From NCBI RefSeq assembly GCF_008929045.1, contig NZ_VFAH01000008.1, forward strand, positions 124,001-188,000: DNA of 64,000 nucleotides, written 5' to 3'. The notes under the pieces are model-generated. The model ran no database searches and was not told the origin of the DNA. It worked only from the letters and a program-made list of their open reading frames with translations. The position numbers and the translations under genes are program-made. Below are positions 44,765-53,918 of the stretch, piece after piece. This stretch comes from Noviherbaspirillum aerium. Its GTDB lineage: Bacteria; Pseudomonadota; Gammaproteobacteria; Burkholderiales; Burkholderiaceae_D. Each line of letters begins with the position of its first letter. Within the stretch, counting starts at the first letter, position 1.

Positions 44765-46132
44765 ATGGCAAAGCAAAAAACCAATTACACCTGTACCGAA
44801 TGCGGCGGCGTCGTCAGCAAGTGGGCCGGCCAGTGCCCATCCTGCGGACAGTGGAATACGCTGGTGGAAACCCTCGTCGAGCCCGTCGGCAACCGATTTT
44901 CAGGTCAGCACCAGGCCCTGGCGCAAACCTCGCCGGTGCTGAGCCTGTCCGATATCGAAGCCATCGATGTGCCGCGATTCGGCACGGGCATTGAAGAGTT
45001 CGACCGCGTGCTGGGCGGCGGACTGGTCGCCGGCGGCGTGGTGCTGATCGGCGGCGACCCGGGCATCGGCAAGTCGACGCTGCTGCTGCAGGCGCTGGCC
45101 AACCTCGCGCGCGTCAAGAAGGCGCTGTATGTCAGCGGCGAGGAGTCCGGTTCCCAGATCGCCTTGCGCGCCAAGCGTCTCGCGGTCGATGCCAAGGAAC
45201 TGCAGCTGCAGGCTGAAATCCAGCTGGAGAAAATCCTCAATACCCTAGCCGAGCACAAGCCGCAGGTGGTGGTGATCGATTCCATCCAGACCATTTATTC
45301 CGATGCGCTGACCTCGGCGCCGGGCTCGGTTGCCCAGGTGCGGGAATGCGCCGCGCAGCTGACGCGGGTTGCAAAACAGTCGGGTATTACCATCATCATG
45401 GTAGGCCATGTCACGAAGGAAGGCGCACTAGCCGGTCCGCGGGTACTGGAGCACATCGTCGATACCGTGCTGTATTTCGAAGGCGATACCCATTCCAGCT
45501 TCCGCCTGGTGCGCGCCTTCAAGAACCGTTTCGGAGCAGTAAACGAGCTTGGCGTCTTTGCCATGAGTGAAAAGGGCTTGAAGGGCGTGTCGAATCCGTC
45601 CGCGCTGTTCCTGTCGCAGCACGACAACCAGGTGCCCGGTTCCTGCGTGATGGTGACGCAGGAAGGCACGCGGCCGCTGCTGGTGGAAATCCAGGCGCTG
45701 GTCGACACCTCCCATGTGCCGAATGCGCGCCGCCTGTCGGTCGGCCTGGAGCAGAACCGCCTGGCGATGCTGCTGGCCGTCCTGCACCGGCATGCATCGA
45801 TCGCGGCCTTCGACCAGGATGTCTTTATCAATGCCGTGGGCGGTGTAAAGATCACCGAGCCGGCCGCCGACCTGGCCGTGCTGCTGGCGATTCATTCCTC
45901 CATGCGCAACAAGCCGCTGCCGCGCGGCCTGGTGGTGTTCGGTGAAGTCGGCCTTGCGGGCGAGATACGCCCGGCGCCGCGCGGACAGGAGCGCTTGCGG
46001 GAAGCGGCCAAGCTGGGCTTTTCCCTGGCACTGATACCTAAAGCGAATGCGCCGAAGCAGGCCATCGAAGGATTGAAGGTCATTGGCGTCGAGCGCATCG
46101 ATGAAGCGCTCAACCGCCTGCGCGACGAGTGA
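44765..46132 (+). CDS. radA: DNA repair protein RadA
   Basis: The 455-residue protein processes branched recombination intermediates. It has the C4 zinc finger (CTECGG...CPSCGQW), a RecA-like ATPase with Walker A GGDPGIGKST near 95-104, the RadA-specific KNRFG motif, and a Lon-like C-terminal domain (about 290-455; VGLEQNRLAMLLAVLHRHASI, GEVGLAGEIRPAPRGQERLREA). Length matches the family. Confidence 0.96.
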   Translation: MAKQKTNYTCTECGGVVSKWAGQCPSCGQWNTLVETLVEPVGNRFSGQHQALAQTSPVLSLSDIEAIDVPRFGTGIEEFDRVLGGGLVAGGVVLIGGDPGIGKSTLLLQALANLARVKKALYVSGEESGSQIALRAKRLAVDAKELQLQAEIQLEKILNTLAEHKPQVVVIDSIQTIYSDALTSAPGSVAQVRECAAQLTRVAKQSGITIIMVGHVTKEGALAGPRVLEHIVDTVLYFEGDTHSSFRLVRAFKNRFGAVNELGVFAMSEKGLKGVSNPSALFLSQHDNQVPGSCVMVTQEGTRPLLVEIQALVDTSHVPNARRLSVGLEQNRLAMLLAVLHRHASIAAFDQDVFINAVGGVKITEPAADLAVLLAIHSSMRNKPLPRGLVVFGEVGLAGEIRPAPRGQERLREAAKLGFSLALIPKANAPKQAIEGLKVIGVERIDEALNRLRDE

Positions 46133-46149
46133 GCAGTCAGCAGTCGCGG

Positions 46150-47469
46150 TCAGCTGCCAAGCGCCAGCAGGGCGGCCCGTAAGCCGCTCCGCACGGCCGC
46201 TTCCAGCGTCGCGGGATAGTCGCTTGCCGTATAGTCGCCCGCCAGTACCAGGCCGTTGATGCCGGTCTCATTGGCTGGCCGCTGCAGCCCGGGCGTGCAG
46301 GCGAATGTCGCCCGCTTCTCCGAAATCACCTTGCTCCATGACGGCGACGCCAGTTCGGGGCGCCGCAGGACTTCGGCAAGCTGACCGGCGACGGCCGAAG
46401 ACAGCGCTTCGTGGCCGTGAGTGATGGCATCGCCAGAGGCGCTCACCACAACGGCGAGCAGTCCAGCCTGCTCGGCGTCGAGATGGCCTCTATCGAAAAC
46501 GAATTGCCCCCAATGCTCCTTGCGGGCATCATCAATCAACGCGAGAAGCGGATGCGCAAGCCGGACCTGCGGCGGGTATTGCAGGAAGCAGGTGGTGATC
46601 GGCTCATGGGAAAACGACGAAAGTGCTGCCACGTCGGCATGGCCGGCAAGCAGGCTAGCCGCCTGCCAGGCGGAAGTCGCCACGATCACGGCGTCATACT
46701 GAAAGCCATCTTCCGTTTCCGGATCGCCCGTTTCAAGCTGCCATCCGTTGCTGGAGGCAACGATGCGCCTGACGGCCGCGCCGCAATGCACGCTGCCGGC
46801 GTGACGCTCGATGAAGGCCGCGGCCCGTGCGGGAAAAAGCGCCGACAGATCGACCCGGGGGATCAGCATGTCGGACGCGGATCTTCTCGCGCCGAGGCTG
46901 TCCCGCAATACATTCAGGAATACCTGCGCGGAGGCGCGTTCGGGCGGCGTGTTCAGGGCAGCGATGCACAAGGGACGCCACATCAATTGAATCAGGCGGT
47001 CAGTCTGGTCGAAGCGTTCCAGCATCTCATTGACGCTGCAGTCATTGTTGAGCCGCCAGTCCATCCAGCGCGCCGTCGTGGAAAAACGCGCGAGCGCCAG
47101 CTTGTCCTCGCGCTGCAAGCCTTTCGCTCGAATCAGTCCGGCAAGCATGTGCCACGGCGCCGGCAGGCGGGGCGTGACGAAGTCCATGCCGCCGGCCTGA
47201 GGCGGGTAGCGCATCTGCAGGGGCAGGCGCAGCAGCACATCGGATACGGAAAGCCCGACTGTCTCGAGCAGGCGCAAGGTGTCGGCATAGGCGCCGAGCA
47301 AAATATGCTGGCCGTTATCAAGCTTGCGGCCGTTCAGTTCCACCATGCGGGCGCGGCCGCCCAGGTTCCTTGCCGCTTCGAACAGCGTGACCGGTGCGCC
47401 GCGACGGGCCAGTTCGACCGCCGCAGCGCAGCCTGCCCAGCCTCCGCCGATGACCGCGACACGTTTCAT
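46150..47469 (-). CDS. hpnE: HpnE, hydroxysqualene dehydroxylase
   Basis: The 439-residue flavoprotein of the amine-oxidase fold reduces hydroxysqualene to squalene. The Rossmann motif VAVIGGGWAGCAAAVELARRGAPVTLFEA and GGRARMVELNGRKLDNGQHILLGAY (FAD-binding) are clear, and the C-terminal GLVLAGDYTASDYPATLEAAVRSG closes the site. The ATG overlaps the hpnD stop as TGATG, so the two are coupled; with HpnC and HpnD it completes squalene synthesis from farnesyl diphosphate. Confidence 0.94.
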   Translation of the reverse strand: MKRVAVIGGGWAGCAAAVELARRGAPVTLFEAARNLGGRARMVELNGRKLDNGQHILLGAYADTLRLLETVGLSVSDVLLRLPLQMRYPPQAGGMDFVTPRLPAPWHMLAGLIRAKGLQREDKLALARFSTTARWMDWRLNNDCSVNEMLERFDQTDRLIQLMWRPLCIAALNTPPERASAQVFLNVLRDSLGARRSASDMLIPRVDLSALFPARAAAFIERHAGSVHCGAAVRRIVASSNGWQLETGDPETEDGFQYDAVIVATSAWQAASLLAGHADVAALSSFSHEPITTCFLQYPPQVRLAHPLLALIDDARKEHWGQFVFDRGHLDAEQAGLLAVVVSASGDAITHGHEALSSAVAGQLAEVLRRPELASPSWSKVISEKRATFACTPGLQRPANETGINGLVLAGDYTASDYPATLEAAVRSGLRAALLALGS

Positions 47470-48302
47470 CAGGCGCGGATGTAGGTTTTCCAGGCAAGCC
47501 AGAGCTTGCGGATCGGCGTCAGCGAAATCTTCTGGTTCAGCACATGAAAACCGTCGCGCTCGATCTCGTCAAGCAGCGTGCGGTAGATTGCGGCCATGAT
47601 CAGGCCCGGACGCTGCGCGCGCCTGTCGGCGGCGGGAAGCAGGGCGAAGGCTTCCGCATAGATTGCCTTGGCGCGCTCGGCCTGGAAAGCCATCAGCTTT
47701 TCGAAATTCTCGCCGTGCCGCGCATTCAGGATATCGGCGGCGGTGACATTGAATTGCTGAAGTTCGCTGACGGGCAGATAGATGCGGCCCTTGCGCGCAT
47801 CTTCGCCGACATCGCGAATGATGTTGGTCAGCTGGAAGGCGAGGCCGAGCTTTTCCGCGTATTGCAGCGTCTGCGGCTGGGTTGCGCCGAAAATGCTGGC
47901 GGAAAGAATCCCGACTACGCTAGCCACATGCCAGCAATAACGCTTCAGGCCGGGATAATCGAGGTAGCGGGTCTGGTCAAGGTCCATTTCCATGCCGTCG
48001 ATGATGGCCAGCAGATGCTTGGGATCGAGGGAATAGGGCGCCATGTGAGGTTGCAGCGCCTGCATCACGGGATGGCTGGGCGTGCCCTTCACCATGGCCT
48101 GGACTTCCTGGCGCCACCACTGCAATTTGTTCCGGGCAATGCCGGCATCCGTAGCATCGTCCACGGTGTCGTCGACTTCCCGGCAGAAGGCATACAGCGC
48201 CGTGATCGCTCGGCGGCGCTCGGCCGGCAGGAACAGGAAGCTGTAATAGAAGCTGGAGCCGCTTTGTACGGCTTTTTGTTGGCAGTATTCGTCGGGCGAC
48301 AT
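47469..48302 (-). CDS. hpnD: HpnD, presqualene diphosphate synthase
   Basis: The 277-residue trans-isoprenyl synthase condenses two farnesyl diphosphates to presqualene diphosphate. Aspartate motifs are FCREVDDTVDD (first) and LTNIIRDVGEDARKGRIYLP (second). It is the middle gene of hpnC-hpnD-hpnE on the minus strand. Confidence 0.94.
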   Translation of the reverse strand: MSPDEYCQQKAVQSGSSFYYSFLFLPAERRRAITALYAFCREVDDTVDDATDAGIARNKLQWWRQEVQAMVKGTPSHPVMQALQPHMAPYSLDPKHLLAIIDGMEMDLDQTRYLDYPGLKRYCWHVASVVGILSASIFGATQPQTLQYAEKLGLAFQLTNIIRDVGEDARKGRIYLPVSELQQFNVTAADILNARHGENFEKLMAFQAERAKAIYAEAFALLPAADRRAQRPGLIMAAIYRTLLDEIERDGFHVLNQKISLTPIRKLWLAWKTYIRA

Positions 48303-48333
48303 GAACTAGGGGGACTGATCGAAAGCCGCTATG

Positions 48334-49176
48334 CTAGCCGACATGCGCCATGCGCGACAAACGTATTTTCATGCTGCCGGCTTTCCACAGCATGGCGAGC
48401 CAGTCCGTCGGCCCCAGCTGCGGACGGCGGCGGAACACATCGTAATCATTGGCTTCGATGCGCTCCAGGATGCGCAGGCCGCCCTGGACGATCAGCCGCA
48501 GTTCCCAGCCGACACGGCCCGGCAGGCGGAATGCCAGCGGCGCGCCTGACAGCATCATGCCGCGTGCGCGCCCGACCTGAAATGCCATCAGGGCGCGCCA
48601 TGCGTCATCCGCATTCGCCCGGGCAATATGATCTTCGGAGACATTGAAGCGCCGCATCTCTTCCAGCGGCAGGTAGATCCGCTGCTTTTCCCAGTCGATG
48701 GCCACATCCTGCAGGAAGTTGATCAGTTGAAGCGAGGAACAAATGGCATCGGAATCCCGCAGATTGGCCGTGTCGGCTGCGTCATAGAGATGTAGCATCA
48801 GGGTGCCGACCGGATTGGCGGAACGGCGGCAGTAATCGAGCAAGCCGTCAACATCGGCGTAACGGGTCGTCGCCACATCCTGCTTGAATGCCGATATCAG
48901 ATCGTGGAAAGGCGCCAGCGGCAGCCGGTAATCCGCAATGACTTTGGCAAGCGACTGGAACAAGGGCTGCGCCGGAGGTGTGCCACCGGCGATCCCATGC
49001 AAGGCATGGTCATAGGCCTCCAGGCTGACAAGCCGCTCAGAAGCAGGCGCATCCCCCTCGTCGGCTAGATCGTCCGCGCTGCGGGCGAATGCATAGATTA
49101 CCTCGACTGCGGGGCGGAGCCGGGCAGGCAGCAAAAGCGAGGCGACCGGGAAATTCTCGTAGTGTTCTACTGGCAT
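48334..49176 (-). CDS. hpnC: HpnC, hydroxysqualene synthase
   Basis: The 280-residue enzyme converts presqualene diphosphate to hydroxysqualene. Motifs FARSADDLADEGD and LQLINFLQDVAIDWEKQRIYLP mark the trans-isoprenyl synthase fold and its magnesium sites. It starts the hpnCDE run, 31 bases before hpnD, and is divergent from the RND efflux operon. A squalene-hopene cyclase gene is not in the window. Confidence 0.93.
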   Translation of the reverse strand: MPVEHYENFPVASLLLPARLRPAVEVIYAFARSADDLADEGDAPASERLVSLEAYDHALHGIAGGTPPAQPLFQSLAKVIADYRLPLAPFHDLISAFKQDVATTRYADVDGLLDYCRRSANPVGTLMLHLYDAADTANLRDSDAICSSLQLINFLQDVAIDWEKQRIYLPLEEMRRFNVSEDHIARANADDAWRALMAFQVGRARGMMLSGAPLAFRLPGRVGWELRLIVQGGLRILERIEANDYDVFRRRPQLGPTDWLAMLWKAGSMKIRLSRMAHVG

Positions 49177-49179
49177 GGA

Positions 49180-49247
49180 TTACTAACTGACCAAAAAGTC
49201 ATATGCAAACAAAAACGACCTGCTTATAATTACTAACCGCCTGGTCA
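49180..49247. promoter_or_regulatory. Promoter with TTACTAAC direct repeats before RND efflux
   Basis: TTACTAAC occurs at 49180-49187 and 49230-49237, each followed by GACC- or GCCTGGTCA-like bases. TGACC-N5-GTCA at 49188-49201 is an inverted repeat. A perfect -10 box TATAAT (49225-49230) lies just before the second copy. This is the layout of a TetR-type operator, but no regulator gene is adjacent. Confidence 0.5.
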
Positions 49248-49312
49248 TTAAAAAATTCCCAAACAATATTGCAAGCCAGGCAACTCAGTCCTGAATAGTA
49301 AAGGAAATTACC

Positions 49313-50503
49313 GTGGTCGCTTCGATAAAACCATTCGGCTCTGCACGACCCTTCCGGAAAAAGCTCGCCATTCTGGCATGCAGCAGCATTCTCCTGCTTG
49401 GCGGCTGTTCAAAACCGGTGGAGAAAACCGAAGATGTGCGTCCTGTACGCGTGATGAAGCTGGCGTCGGGCAATATCGATACGGTGGCTGAATTTCCTGG
49501 CGAAGTACGGGCCCGCTACGAGTCGCGCCTTGGCTTCCGTGTGGGTGGAAAAATCGTTGCGCGCAAGGTGGAAGTCGGTTCTGCGGTCAAGCGCGGCCAG
49601 GTATTGATGCAGCTCGATCCGCAGGACCTGCAGTTGGCGCAGGCACAGGCCAATGCCGGATTGAAGGCGGCCGAAAGCAACCGCGACCTCGCTAGGGCGG
49701 AACTGAAACGCTATCAGGATCTGCGCGAGCGCAATTTCGTGAGCCAGGCGGTGCTGGATAGCAAGGAAACCGCTTACAAGGCCGCGCAGGCCAGTTACGA
49801 CCAGGCCGTTGCGGCTTACCGCAACCAGTCGAATCAGGCTGGCTATGCCGTGCTCCAGGCCGATGTCGATGGCGTGGTGACCAGCATTGACGCAGAAGCT
49901 GGACAGGTGGTGACTGCCGGCACGCCGGTCGTTCGCGTTGCACAGACGGGCGAACGGGAAATCGTCATCGGCATACCCGAAGACAAGGTCGAGGATTTGC
50001 GCCGCGTGTCCGATGTGCGCGTTCGCACCTGGGCTGATCGCGAGCAGATCATTCCCGGAAAGATCCGGGAAGTTTCTCCCGTGGCCGATCCGGCTACGCG
50101 TACCTATACCGCCAAGGTCTCGATTCCGGCCAGCGCGGAAAACGTCAGGCTTGGCATGACCGCCTATGTCACGTTCGCCGCCAAGACGGAGAATCCGGCG
50201 ATCCGCCTGCCGCTGACGGCGCTGTTCCAGGATAAATCCAATACCGCGGTTTGGGTCGTGGAAAACGGCGTGGTCAAGATGGTGCCGGTGCAGGTTGCCG
50301 GTACCGCGGGCAACGACATCCTGGTGTCGGGCGGAGTCGCTCCGGGGCAGACGGTAGTGACCGCGGGCGTGAATTTGCTGAAGCCGGGTCAGAAAGTGAA
50401 GATACTCGGTGAGGAAGTGGCCATGAACGCGGCTGCACATCCCGCGCAGGCATCGGGCGTGTCCGGCGTGTCGGGCGAAAGCTCAGCCGGAGCCGCCAAA
50501 TGA
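49313..50503 (+). CDS. RND efflux periplasmic adaptor (lipoprotein)
   Basis: Starting at GTG 49313 (AAGGAA seven bases upstream) the 396-residue membrane-fusion protein has a signal ending LLLGGC with C32 lipidated. RPVRVMKLASG, the coiled-coil hairpin region (about 95-165, ANAGLKAAESNRDLARAELKRYQDLRERNFVSQAVLDSKETAYKAAQ) and the barrel-sandwich halves are typical. It links the inner-membrane pump to an outer-membrane channel, which is not encoded here. Four-base overlap with the permease gene. Confidence 0.93.
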   Translation: MVASIKPFGSARPFRKKLAILACSSILLLGGCSKPVEKTEDVRPVRVMKLASGNIDTVAEFPGEVRARYESRLGFRVGGKIVARKVEVGSAVKRGQVLMQLDPQDLQLAQAQANAGLKAAESNRDLARAELKRYQDLRERNFVSQAVLDSKETAYKAAQASYDQAVAAYRNQSNQAGYAVLQADVDGVVTSIDAEAGQVVTAGTPVVRVAQTGEREIVIGIPEDKVEDLRRVSDVRVRTWADREQIIPGKIREVSPVADPATRTYTAKVSIPASAENVRLGMTAYVTFAAKTENPAIRLPLTALFQDKSNTAVWVVENGVVKMVPVQVAGTAGNDILVSGGVAPGQTVVTAGVNLLKPGQKVKILGEEVAMNAAAHPAQASGVSGVSGESSAGAAK

Positions 50504-53500
50504 AAGGTGGATTCAATCTCTCGCGCTGGGCGCTCGAACATATTCCGCTCACGCGTTATCTGATCGTGGCCCTGCTGATCGGCGGCATCCTGAGCTATGG
50601 CCGTCTCGGCCAGGACGAGGATCCTCCCTTTACCTTCCGCGCCATGGTGGTACGGGCGATCTGGCCCGGCGCCACTTCCCTGCAGATGGCGGAACAGGTC
50701 ACCGACAAGCTGGAAAAGAAGATGCAGGAGACGCCTTACATCGACAAGATCCGCAGCTATTCCAAGCCGGGCGAAACGCTCATCATCCTGCAGTTGCGGG
50801 AATCCACGCCGCCCAAGGACGTGCCGGCCGCCTGGTACCAGGTGCGAAAAAAAATCGGGGACATCCGCAATACCTTGCCCGGCGGAGTACTGGGGCCGTT
50901 CTTCAACGATGAGTTCGGCGATACCTACGGCTCGATCTTTGCCATCTCGGCCGACGGCTTCAGCTATGCCGAAATGAAGGACTATGCCGATTTCGTGCGC
51001 CAGCAGTTCCTGCAAGTGCCGTCGGTGTCGAAGGTGGAAATGTTCGGTGTGCAGGACGAAAAAATCAACATTGAGTTCTCCCACAAGAAATTTGCCCAGC
51101 TCGGCATCGGCTTCGACACCATCGTCAGCCAGATCAATGCGCAGAATGCGGTCGAGGCAACCGGCGTGCTGGTGACGCCGACCGATAATCTGCAAGTGCG
51201 GGTAACCGGCGCAATGGCCTCGGCGAAAGACCTGGAAAACCTGGAACTGCGCGCCGGCGGAACCACCTTCCGGCTCGGCGATTTCGCCACCGTCACGCGT
51301 GAATACAAGGATCCGCCGCAGGACAAGATGCGTTTCAACGGCAAGGAAGTCATCGGCCTCGGCATTTCGATGGAGCGGGGCGGCGACATCATTTCCCTCG
51401 GACGCAATCTGGAAGCGACGGTGGAGCGGCTGAAAGCCAAGCTCCCGGTCGGCATCGAGCTGCAGCGGGTATCCGACCAGCCGAAGGCGGTTTCCTCGTC
51501 GGTCAATGAATTTCTGCGCACGCTGGCGGAAGCGGTGCTCATCGTGCTTGCGGTTAGTTTCATCGCGCTGGGCCTGCATACGAAGCCGCTGCGGCTTGAT
51601 GTGCGACCCGGCCTGGTGGTTGCGCTCACCATCCCGCTGGTGCTGGCGGTGACCTTTCTCTTCATGCGCATTTTCAGCATCGACCTGCACAAGATCTCGC
51701 TGGGCGCGCTCATCATCGCACTCGGCCTGCTGGTGGATGATGCCATCATTGCGGTCGAAATGATGGTGCGGAAAATGGAGGAGGGCTTTTCGCGCTTCGA
51801 CGCCGCCACGTTCGCCTATACGTCGACCGCGATGCCGATGCTGACCGGCACGCTGATCACCGCCGCCGGCTTTCTTCCGATCGGCCTGGCAAAATCCGCC
51901 GCGGGCGAATACACCTTCTCCATGTTTTCCGTCAACGCGCTGGCGCTGATCATTTCCTGGTTCGTCGCGGTGCTGTTCACCCCATACATCGGCTACATCC
52001 TGCTCAAGGTAAAGCCCGCGGCGGCAGCGGACGGCCATCACGAACTGTTCGACAGTCCGTTCTACTCCCGCTTCCGCCGCATCGTCACCTGGTGCGTGGA
52101 GTGGCGCAAGACCACGATACTGCTGACCCTGGCGGTCTTTCTGCTTGGCGTGGTGGGCTTCCGTTTCATCGAACAGCAGTTCTTTCCGGACTCCAGCCGT
52201 CCCGAGCTGATGGTGGAGATGTGGCTCCCCGAAGGCAGTTCGTTCAAGGCCACCGAAGCGCAGGCAAAGAAATTCGAGGCTTTCGTCGGCAAGCAGGATG
52301 GCGTGGAAAGCGTCACCACCTATGTCGGCACGGGAAGTCCGCGCTTCTACCTGCCGCTCGACCAGATATTCCCCCAGACGAACGTGTCGCAGATCGTGGT
52401 GCTGGCCAGGGACCTGAAAGCCAGGGAAGCGCTGCGGCTGAAGATCGCCAATGTGTTCGAGAATGATTTCCCGGGCGTTCGAGGAAGGGTCAAGCTGCTG
52501 CCCAACGGTCCGCCGGTGCCATATCCGGTGCAGTTCCGTGTGACCGGTTATGAAGTCGACAAGGTGCGAGGCATTGCGGACCAGGTCAAGGAGGTCATGC
52601 GCGCCAATCCCAATGCGGTAGGCGTCAACGACAACTGGAATGAATCCGTGAAGGTCGTCCGTCTCGATGTCGACCAGGACAAGCTGCGCGCGCTGGGCAT
52701 CAGTTCGCAAAGCCTCATGCGCGCTGCGAACACGATCCTCACCGGCACGACGGTCGGCCAGTACCGGGAAGACAACAAGCTGATCGATATCGTCGTGCGT
52801 CAGCCGGTGGAGGAACGTTCCACGATCACCGCGCTGCAGCAGGCCAACCTCCAGTCGGCAAGCGGCCGTGCGATTCCGCTGGCGCAGGTGGCGCGCGTGA
52901 GCTTCGTCTGGGAGCCGGGCGTTGTATGGAGAGAGGGGAGGGAATGGGCCATCACGGTGCAGTCCGACGTCGTCGACGGCATCCAGGGACCGACCGTATC
53001 CAGCCAGATCAATCCCGCCCTTGACAAGCTGCGCGCTTCGCTGCCGGCAGGCTACCGGATCGAACTGGCGGGCGCGGCTGCCGATAGCGGAAAGGCGCAG
53101 GAGTCGATCGCTGCCAATGTACCGCTGGTCATCTTCATCATCTTTACCTTGCTGATGCTGCAGTTGCACAGCTTTTCCCGCGCACTGTTGGTGTTCCTGA
53201 CCGGTCCGCTCGGCGTTGCGGGCGCGGCCATGGCCTTGCTTCTTCTGCAGCGCCCGTTTGGCTTTGTGGCCCAGCTTGGCGTCATCGCATTATTCGGCAT
53301 GATCATCCGCAATTCCGTCATTCTGGTCGATCAGATCGAGCACGACATCGCGCAAGGCGCCGCGCCCTGGGATGCGATCGTGGAGTCGGCCGTCCGCCGT
53401 TTCCGCCCGATCATTCTGACCGCCGCGGCGGCAGTGCTGGCCATGATTCCCTTGTCGCGCTCTGTCTTCTGGGGACCGATGGCGGTTGCCATCATGGGCG

Positions 53501-53604
53501 GACTCGTGATCGCCACCGCATTGACCCTGCTGTTCCTGCCAGCGCTGTATGCCACCTGGTTCAGGGTGAAAAAACCGGAGCCGGAAGTGGCGGTTATCCC
53601 ATGA
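50500..53604 (+). CDS. RND efflux transporter permease
   Basis: The 1034-residue AcrB-like pump has twelve helices and two large periplasmic loops. GLLVDDAIIAVEMMVRKMEEG carries the proton-relay aspartates of helix 4, and FGMIIRNSVILVDQIEHDI the matching region of helix 10. It is translated with the adaptor through an ATGA overlap. Length and sequence suit the HAE1 drug-efflux group rather than metal pumps (CusA type lacks this helix 4 pattern); the substrate is unknown. Confidence 0.94.
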   Translation: MKGGFNLSRWALEHIPLTRYLIVALLIGGILSYGRLGQDEDPPFTFRAMVVRAIWPGATSLQMAEQVTDKLEKKMQETPYIDKIRSYSKPGETLIILQLRESTPPKDVPAAWYQVRKKIGDIRNTLPGGVLGPFFNDEFGDTYGSIFAISADGFSYAEMKDYADFVRQQFLQVPSVSKVEMFGVQDEKINIEFSHKKFAQLGIGFDTIVSQINAQNAVEATGVLVTPTDNLQVRVTGAMASAKDLENLELRAGGTTFRLGDFATVTREYKDPPQDKMRFNGKEVIGLGISMERGGDIISLGRNLEATVERLKAKLPVGIELQRVSDQPKAVSSSVNEFLRTLAEAVLIVLAVSFIALGLHTKPLRLDVRPGLVVALTIPLVLAVTFLFMRIFSIDLHKISLGALIIALGLLVDDAIIAVEMMVRKMEEGFSRFDAATFAYTSTAMPMLTGTLITAAGFLPIGLAKSAAGEYTFSMFSVNALALIISWFVAVLFTPYIGYILLKVKPAAAADGHHELFDSPFYSRFRRIVTWCVEWRKTTILLTLAVFLLGVVGFRFIEQQFFPDSSRPELMVEMWLPEGSSFKATEAQAKKFEAFVGKQDGVESVTTYVGTGSPRFYLPLDQIFPQTNVSQIVVLARDLKAREALRLKIANVFENDFPGVRGRVKLLPNGPPVPYPVQFRVTGYEVDKVRGIADQVKEVMRANPNAVGVNDNWNESVKVVRLDVDQDKLRALGISSQSLMRAANTILTGTTVGQYREDNKLIDIVVRQPVEERSTITALQQANLQSASGRAIPLAQVARVSFVWEPGVVWREGREWAITVQSDVVDGIQGPTVSSQINPALDKLRASLPAGYRIELAGAAADSGKAQESIAANVPLVIFIIFTLLMLQLHSFSRALLVFLTGPLGVAGAAMALLLLQRPFGFVAQLGVIALFGMIIRNSVILVDQIEHDIAQGAAPWDAIVESAVRRFRPIILTAAAAVLAMIPLSRSVFWGPMAVAIMGGLVIATALTLLFLPALYATWFRVKKPEPEVAVIP

Positions 53605-53723
53605 AACCAGCATGGCTTTTCCGGTCCGGCCTGATTCCGTGCAATGAAAAATCGGGACATGACGGGGAAAAATCCAGTAAAATGCGCGGTTGAAGTTGAA
53701 GAGCTAATAACAAGGCACTCTGG

Positions 53724-53760
53724 GGGCGACCGGATTCACTTCATGGTCGCCCTCTGCTTT
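53724..53760 (+). terminator. Terminator of RND operon
   Basis: GGGCGACC (53724-53731) pairs with GGTCGCCC (53745-53752), followed by TCTGCTTTTC. It lies 120 bases past the permease stop codon, before tRNA-Leu. Confidence 0.65.
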
Positions 53761-53802
53761 TCTGCAATTCAACGCCGGTATCGAAGCACAGAGCACATTC
53801 CC

Positions 53803-53889
53803 GCGAGGATGGCGAAATTGGTAGACGCACCAGGTTTAGGTCCTGACGCCAGCAATGGTGTGGGGGTTCGAGTCCCCCTCCTCGCACCA
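53803..53889 (+). tRNA. tRNA-Leu (TAG)
   Basis: The 87-nt type II tRNA starts GCGAGGATG and ends with an encoded CCA. CAGGTTTAGGTCCTG forms the anticodon arm with anticodon TAG; a long variable arm and GGGTTCGAGTCCC T-arm follow. It lies 30 bases upstream of tig. Confidence 0.97.
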
Positions 53890-53918
53890 CAGCATATTTA
53901 ATTTTTTGGACGATTCAC

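Noticed and set aside
50389-53169. Minus-strand open frame of 926 codons
   Set aside because: It is antisense to the RND permease and crosses the adaptor-permease boundary. The composition is that of a codon shadow (His, Arg, Gln, Asp rich) and no motif is present.
53722-53760. Possible tmRNA-like 5' end (GGGGGCGACCGGATTC)
   Set aside because: The stretch closes into a simple hairpin 30 bases later; no tag reading frame or 3' tRNA-like end follows.
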